From Planctomycetota bacterium (lineage in GTDB: Bacteria > Planctomycetota > MHYJ01 > WSZJ01 > JACPWG01): 10,760 nucleotides of DNA. Both the position numbers and the translations under genes were made by a program. Position 1 is the stretch's first letter, and each line of letters begins with the position of its first letter. Under the pieces are notes generated by a model that had not been told where the DNA came from, did not search any database, and was given only the letters and a program-made list of their open reading frames with translations. The stretch lies in the NCBI GenBank assembly GCA_016220045.1, contig JACRIP010000240.1:1-10760 (forward strand). Direction: 5' to 3'. Shown piece after piece: positions 7,369-10,760 of the stretch.

Positions 7369-10300
7369 GTGGACACCACCGCTCCTCGGCCCGCACCGGC
7401 CGCTCTCGCCCCCCCCCAACCCGCCCTCGGCCGCGTGGAGTGGGCCTATCTCGGCTTCTTCTTCCTCTCCGGCCTGAGCGGGCTGGTCTACGAAGTCCTC
7501 TGGACGCGCCTGCTCACCCGCCACCTCGGGAATACCACCTACTCGGTCTCGACGGTGCTCACGGCGTTCATGGGCGGATTGGCGCTCGGAAGCTGGCTCC
7601 TCGGCCGCGTGCGCCGCCCGCTCCGCTGGCTTGCGGTCTACGGCGTCCTCGAACTCGGCATCGGCGCCTGGTGCCTGCTGGCGCCCGCCCTCGTCGAGCT
7701 CACCCCGGTGCCCCTGCGCGCCGTCTACGACTCCCTCGTGGATCATCCCGCCCCCTTTGCCCTCCTTCGCTTCGCGCTTGCGGCGGGCATACTGCTCGTC
7801 CCGACAACGCTGATGGGCGCCACCCTGCCCGCACTCGCCCGGCATTTCGTGGTCGATGCCGCCAGCTTCGCGCGCCGCCTCGGGCGCCTGTATGCGGTAA
7901 ATACCCTGGGCGCGGTCGCAGGCGCCCTGCTCTGCGGCTTCTACTTGATCCCGGAGTTCGGCCAGACCGCCGCCAACCGCGTCGCCGCCGGCCTCAACCT
8001 CCTGATCGGCGCCGCCGCGCTCGCACTCGGAGCGCGCAACCGCGTCGCCGCCGCCCCCGTCGCACCCGCATCTTCCCCCTCCCCCGCCGCAGCGGGGGAG
8101 GGCAGGGGAGAGGGCAGGTCCGAACAACCCGCGCGCCCCGCCTCCCCCTCCCCCGCCGCAGCGGGGGAGGGCAGGGGAGAGGGCAGGTCCGCACCACCCA
8201 CGCGCCCCGCTTCCCCCTCCCCCTCCGCCGCGCGCGCCATCCTCGCCGCCATCGCCCTCTCCGGCGCCGCCGCCATGATCGACCAGGTCGTGTGGAACCG
8301 CATCCTCACCTCGTTCATCGGGTCGTCTACCTACGCCTTCACGCTGCTCGTCTCCGCCTTCATCCTCGGCCTCGCGCTCGGCAGCGCCGCGCTCAGCCGC
8401 TGGGCCGACACGCGCCTCGACCCGGCCGGCGCGTTCGGTTCGCTGCAGGGCGCCATCGCCGCCGCCGCCCTCGCCGTCACCCTCGCCCTGGGTTCGCTCA
8501 GCGGCGCTTTCGAGTCGCTCATCCTCTCCGGCGCCGATTCCTTCGCCCGCCTCTGGGCCGTCCAGTTCTTCGCCCTCTTCGCGCTCTTCCTCGTGCCCAC
8601 CTTCGCCATGGGCGTGACCTTCCCGCTCGCCGCCCGCGTCTACGCGGCGCGCGGCGTCGAACCCGGACGCGCGGTCGGCGACGTCTACGCCCTCAACACC
8701 GTCGGCGCCCTCGCCGGCTCCTTCCTCGGCGGCTTCGTCCTCATCCCGCTCTGCGGCCTGCGCCAGTCCATCACCTGCGCGGTCGCGCTCAACCTCGCCG
8801 CCGGCGCGCTCTGCTTCCTCGCGACCTCGGCCCGCCGGCCCGCCCTGGGCCGCCTCCTCGCGCTCGGCGCGGTCGCGGCCGGCACCGCCGTCGCCGCCCT
8901 CCTCCCCGGGTGGAATCCCGATGCCGTGGATCGCGCCGCCTTCATCGCCGCCGCCCAGCGCCGCGATGCGCGGACGGCCTCGCCGGGCGCTCCGCCCGCA
9001 GCCGGCGCCGCTGCCGCCGTGCCGGCCGAGCGCGACCGCGAGGCCGACGAGGTGCTCTTCTACCGCGAGGGCGTTACCGCGACCGTCTCGGTGCATCGCC
9101 ACAAGCGCCGCATCCTCTCCCTGCGCATCAACGGCAAGGCCGACGCCTCCACCGCCGGCGACCTGCCCATCCAGCTCCTCTGCGGCCACCTGCCGATGCT
9201 CTTCGCACCACGCATCGACCGGGTGCTGGTCATCGGCCTGGGGTCCGGCGTCTCCCTGGGGGCGACCGCCGCTTATCCCGTCCAGCGTATCGATTGCGTC
9301 GAGCTTTGCCCCGAAGTCGTCGAGGCCACGCGCCTGCACTTCACCCCCTACATCCGCGACGCCTGCCGCGATCCGCGCGTGCGCATGCTGGTCAACGACG
9401 GGCGCAACCACGTCGCCCTCACCGCCGAACGCTACGACGTCATCTCCTCCATGCCGACCAATCTCTGGGTCTCCGGCGTCGCGTCCCTGTTCACGCGCGA
9501 GTACTTCGCGGAGTGCCGCGCCCGCCTCAACCCGGAGGGCGTGATGGCGCAGTGGATTCAGGTCTATGGCCTCGCCGTCGCGGACTTGAGGTCCGTCCTC
9601 GCCGCCTTCCGTACGGTGTTTCCCGATTGCCTGCTCTGGGAGTTGCGCCCCGGCGGCGACTACCTGCTGATGGGCGGGTTGGCCCCGGGCGCGATCACGC
9701 CGGAGCGGCTGGTCGAGCGCATCCACCGGCCGGAGGTGAAGGCCGATCTCCTGCGCATGAAACTGCGGGATCCGTTGGATGTGCTGGGTTTCCTGGCCGC
9801 CGGACCACGCGGCATCGAGCGCCTCGCCGCGGGCGCGCCGCCGAGCGACGACGATTCGGCGCGGCTGGAATTCTCGGCGCCGCGGTCCCTCTACGCGCCC
9901 ACGCGCGAGGAACAGATCGCGGCGATCGACCCGGTGCATGCGTCGGCGGTCGAGATCCTGGCCGGTCCGGGCGGAAGCCCCTCCCTGTTCGCCGCCTACG
10001 AGCAACGCCTGAACGCGATCCATGCGGCCCGGCGGCTCGTGCGCCGGGCCTTTTCCTCCTGGGCGCGCCACGATTTTGACGCCAGCTACCGCGACCTCGA
10101 GGCCGCGCTCGCGCAGAATCCGACCGACCCGGTCGCGCTCGATCGCATCACCGACCTCTGGGTGGCCGACGCGCAGCACCTGGCGGGCGCGGAGGGGATG
10201 CCCGATGAGGCCCTGGCGCTCCTGACGCGGGCGCTGCGGCTCGACCCGGCGGCGTGGGAGCTGTGGAACGCTCTCGGCCTGGTCGAGCGGCAGAAGGGGG

Positions 10301-10668
10301 ACCATGCCCTGTCGGAACGCGCCTTCGAGGAGGCCACGCGCGCCGCGCCCTGGGCGCCTGAGGCCTGGATCAACCGCGGGGCCGCCGCCGAGACGCTGCG
10401 CGGGCCGGCGGCGGCCGAGTCGCAGTTCCGGGAGGCGGTGAGGCTGGCGCCGGACCTGGGCGTGGCGCGCCACTTCCTCGGCCGCGCGCTGGCGGCCCAG
10501 GGGAAGACCGGAGCGGGCGCGGCGGAACTGGAGCTTGCGGTGCGGTATCTGCCGGATGCGTTGGACGTGCGGATCGACCTGGCGAACCTGTACGTCAAGC
10601 TCGGCCGGGCGGACCTGGCGCGGCCGCACGTGGCGGCGGCCGAGCGCCTGCGGCGCGGGCGGAACTAG
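7369..10668 (+). CDS. Membrane protein with spermidine-synthase-like and TPR domains
   Basis: The 1099-residue product has four parts. Residues about 23-223 and 290-515 are two homologous membrane halves. YEVLWTRLL pairs with DQVVWNRIL, LVPTTLMGATLP with LVPTFAMGVTFP, and LYAVNTLGAVAGALLCGF with VYALNTVGALAGSFLGGF. A low-complexity linker (about 225-289) carries 23-residue repeats. Residues about 560-790 form a spermidine-synthase-like Rossmann fold with GLGSG (623-627), an acidic VEL strand end (E645) and NDGR (D677). Residues about 904-1095 are TPRs. The usual catalytic segment after YDVI (acidic residues, as in E. coli SpeE D158/D161) reads SSMPTNLW, and the substrate region reads NGKADAST..DLPIQLLCGHLP. 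Polyamine synthesis is therefore unlikely, while binding of an SAM-like nucleoside remains possible. This matches the family often annotated 'fused MFS/spermidine synthase', whose function is unknown. It starts 44 bases after the peptidase gene. Confidence 0.9.
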   Translation: MDTTAPRPAPAALAPPQPALGRVEWAYLGFFFLSGLSGLVYEVLWTRLLTRHLGNTTYSVSTVLTAFMGGLALGSWLLGRVRRPLRWLAVYGVLELGIGAWCLLAPALVELTPVPLRAVYDSLVDHPAPFALLRFALAAGILLVPTTLMGATLPALARHFVVDAASFARRLGRLYAVNTLGAVAGALLCGFYLIPEFGQTAANRVAAGLNLLIGAAALALGARNRVAAAPVAPASSPSPAAAGEGRGEGRSEQPARPASPSPAAAGEGRGEGRSAPPTRPASPSPSAARAILAAIALSGAAAMIDQVVWNRILTSFIGSSTYAFTLLVSAFILGLALGSAALSRWADTRLDPAGAFGSLQGAIAAAALAVTLALGSLSGAFESLILSGADSFARLWAVQFFALFALFLVPTFAMGVTFPLAARVYAARGVEPGRAVGDVYALNTVGALAGSFLGGFVLIPLCGLRQSITCAVALNLAAGALCFLATSARRPALGRLLALGAVAAGTAVAALLPGWNPDAVDRAAFIAAAQRRDARTASPGAPPAAGAAAAVPAERDREADEVLFYREGVTATVSVHRHKRRILSLRINGKADASTAGDLPIQLLCGHLPMLFAPRIDRVLVIGLGSGVSLGATAAYPVQRIDCVELCPEVVEATRLHFTPYIRDACRDPRVRMLVNDGRNHVALTAERYDVISSMPTNLWVSGVASLFTREYFAECRARLNPEGVMAQWIQVYGLAVADLRSVLAAFRTVFPDCLLWELRPGGDYLLMGGLAPGAITPERLVERIHRPEVKADLLRMKLRDPLDVLGFLAAGPRGIERLAAGAPPSDDDSARLEFSAPRSLYAPTREEQIAAIDPVHASAVEILAGPGGSPSLFAAYEQRLNAIHAARRLVRRAFSSWARHDFDASYRDLEAALAQNPTDPVALDRITDLWVADAQHLAGAEGMPDEALALLTRALRLDPAAWELWNALGLVERQKGDHALSERAFEEATRAAPWAPEAWINRGAAAETLRGPAAAESQFREAVRLAPDLGVARHFLGRALAAQGKTGAGAAELELAVRYLPDALDVRIDLANLYVKLGRADLARPHVAAAERLRRGRN
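7409..7417 (+). repeat. Run of nine C near the gene start
   Basis: Nine consecutive C bases encode part of ALAPPQP, about 14 codons after the GTG start and before the first membrane segment. Slippage here would shift the frame ahead of all functional domains. The run is also a common place for assembly error. There is no evidence of variation from one sequence alone. Confidence 0.6.
8074..8229 (+). repeat. 69-bp tandem repeat with REP-like palindrome, coding
   Basis: Two full units (8074-8142 and 8143-8211) match at 65 of 69 bases, the first 49 being identical, and a third partial unit starts at 8212. Each full unit contains a perfect 11-bp stem, CCCTCCCCCGC / GCGGGGGAGGG, with a CGCA loop (8077-8102 and 8146-8171). 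The period is 23 codons, so the frame is kept. It is translated as SPSPAAAGEGRGEGRS plus seven varying residues. The repeats fall exactly in the linker between the two membrane halves. The sequence style resembles dispersed palindromic elements of GC-rich bacteria that occasionally insert into genes; that comparison is from memory. Confidence 0.9.
10026..10054 (+). terminator. Terminator-like hairpin inside the last gene
   Basis: GGCCCGGCG (10026-10034), a 7-base loop and CGCCGGGCC (10042-10050) form a perfect 9-bp GC stem followed at once by TTTT. This is the shape of a Rho-independent terminator, though the T-run is short. It sits near residue 886, at the junction between the synthase-like domain and the TPR domain, encoding the Arg-rich AARRLVRRAFSS. 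It could attenuate full-length transcripts or be a by-product of Arg codons. Confidence 0.4.
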
Positions 10669-10760
10669 CGCTTGCCTGGGGGGAGGGGTGGGGAGTGTGG
10701 TGAGGGTGGTGTGGGGTGCGTGAACCGTCGCCATTGCCGAACGACGACGGAACCACAGAG
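10669..10760 (+). other. G-rich 3' flank and window end
   Basis: After the last stop the coding strand carries G-runs at 10678-10683, 10685-10688, 10690-10693, 10704-10706 and 10713-10716. The first three have one-base loops, and a 10-base loop separates them from the fourth, so a non-canonical G-quadruplex is conceivable. I see no terminator hairpin and no gene start. The last bases read GAACCACAGAG, which may begin something continuing beyond the window. Confidence 0.4.

Noticed and set aside
1802..7396. Minus-strand open frame of 1864 codons
   Set aside because: It runs antisense through several well-supported genes, its translation is low-complexity Arg/Glu/Gly/Leu sequence without domains, and the lack of stops is explained by the high GC content.
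6963..10079. Plus-strand open frame of 1038 codons in another frame
   Set aside because: It overlaps the peptidase and membrane/synthase genes and reads as Arg/Pro/Ala-rich sequence; it is a shadow of GC-rich coding DNA.
7369..10668. Genuine spermidine synthase (speE)
   Set aside because: The catalytic acidic positions and the usual polyamine-binding motifs are absent, and the fused membrane and TPR parts point to a different family.
7069..10734. Minus-strand open frame of 1221 codons
   Set aside because: It is antisense to the membrane/synthase gene, has low-complexity composition and no recognisable motif.

Overview
The window is GC-rich bacterial DNA with every supported gene on the + strand. 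The gene set is a MoxR ATPase, a DUF58 protein, a BatA-type VWA membrane protein, large TPR proteins, and a membrane protein fused to a spermidine-synthase-like domain. Together with an S23-type four-helix-bundle gene this suggests a Planctomycetota-like or related large-genome environmental bacterium. That is inference; there is no rRNA or other taxonomic marker here.

Layout: (1) 2-3694 holds a tight cluster: the 3' part of a MoxR AAA+ ATPase, a DUF58 protein 10 bases later, and a 620-residue VWA membrane protein whose ATG overlaps the DUF58 stop codon. (2) 3745-4276 is an apparent inserted cassette. A 122-residue S23/23S-IVP-type four-helix-bundle gene with its own strong ribosome binding site lies between two inverted arrays of 8-base repeats (TTGTCNCA on the left, TGNGACAA on the right). 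(3) 4259-7324 encodes an exported TPR protein with a gluzincin-type peptidase domain (HEYAH plus a downstream Glu). An in-frame TAG at 5159-5161 splits it, and the reading frame and TPR pattern continue straight past it. (4) 7369-10668 encodes a 1099-residue protein: two homologous membrane halves, a linker made from a duplicated palindromic DNA repeat, a degenerate spermidine-synthase fold and C-terminal TPRs.

How the genes may work together: MoxR, DUF58 and VWA proteins form a known type of linked set, in which the ATPase is thought to act as a chaperone on VWA partners at the membrane. The following genes also encode envelope proteins (signal peptide, membrane segments, TPR scaffolds). The whole run could therefore be one envelope-related transcription unit later interrupted by the four-helix-bundle cassette, but co-transcription is not shown.

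Most notable observations: the repeat-bounded S23 cassette, whose right array appears to supply the start codon of the next gene; the single in-frame amber codon; the REP-like palindrome converted into an in-frame protein linker; the loss of both catalytic acidic positions in the synthase-like domain; a terminator-like hairpin inside the last gene; and a C-rich to G-rich composition swing along each long gene. No intergenic gap exceeds 130 bases.
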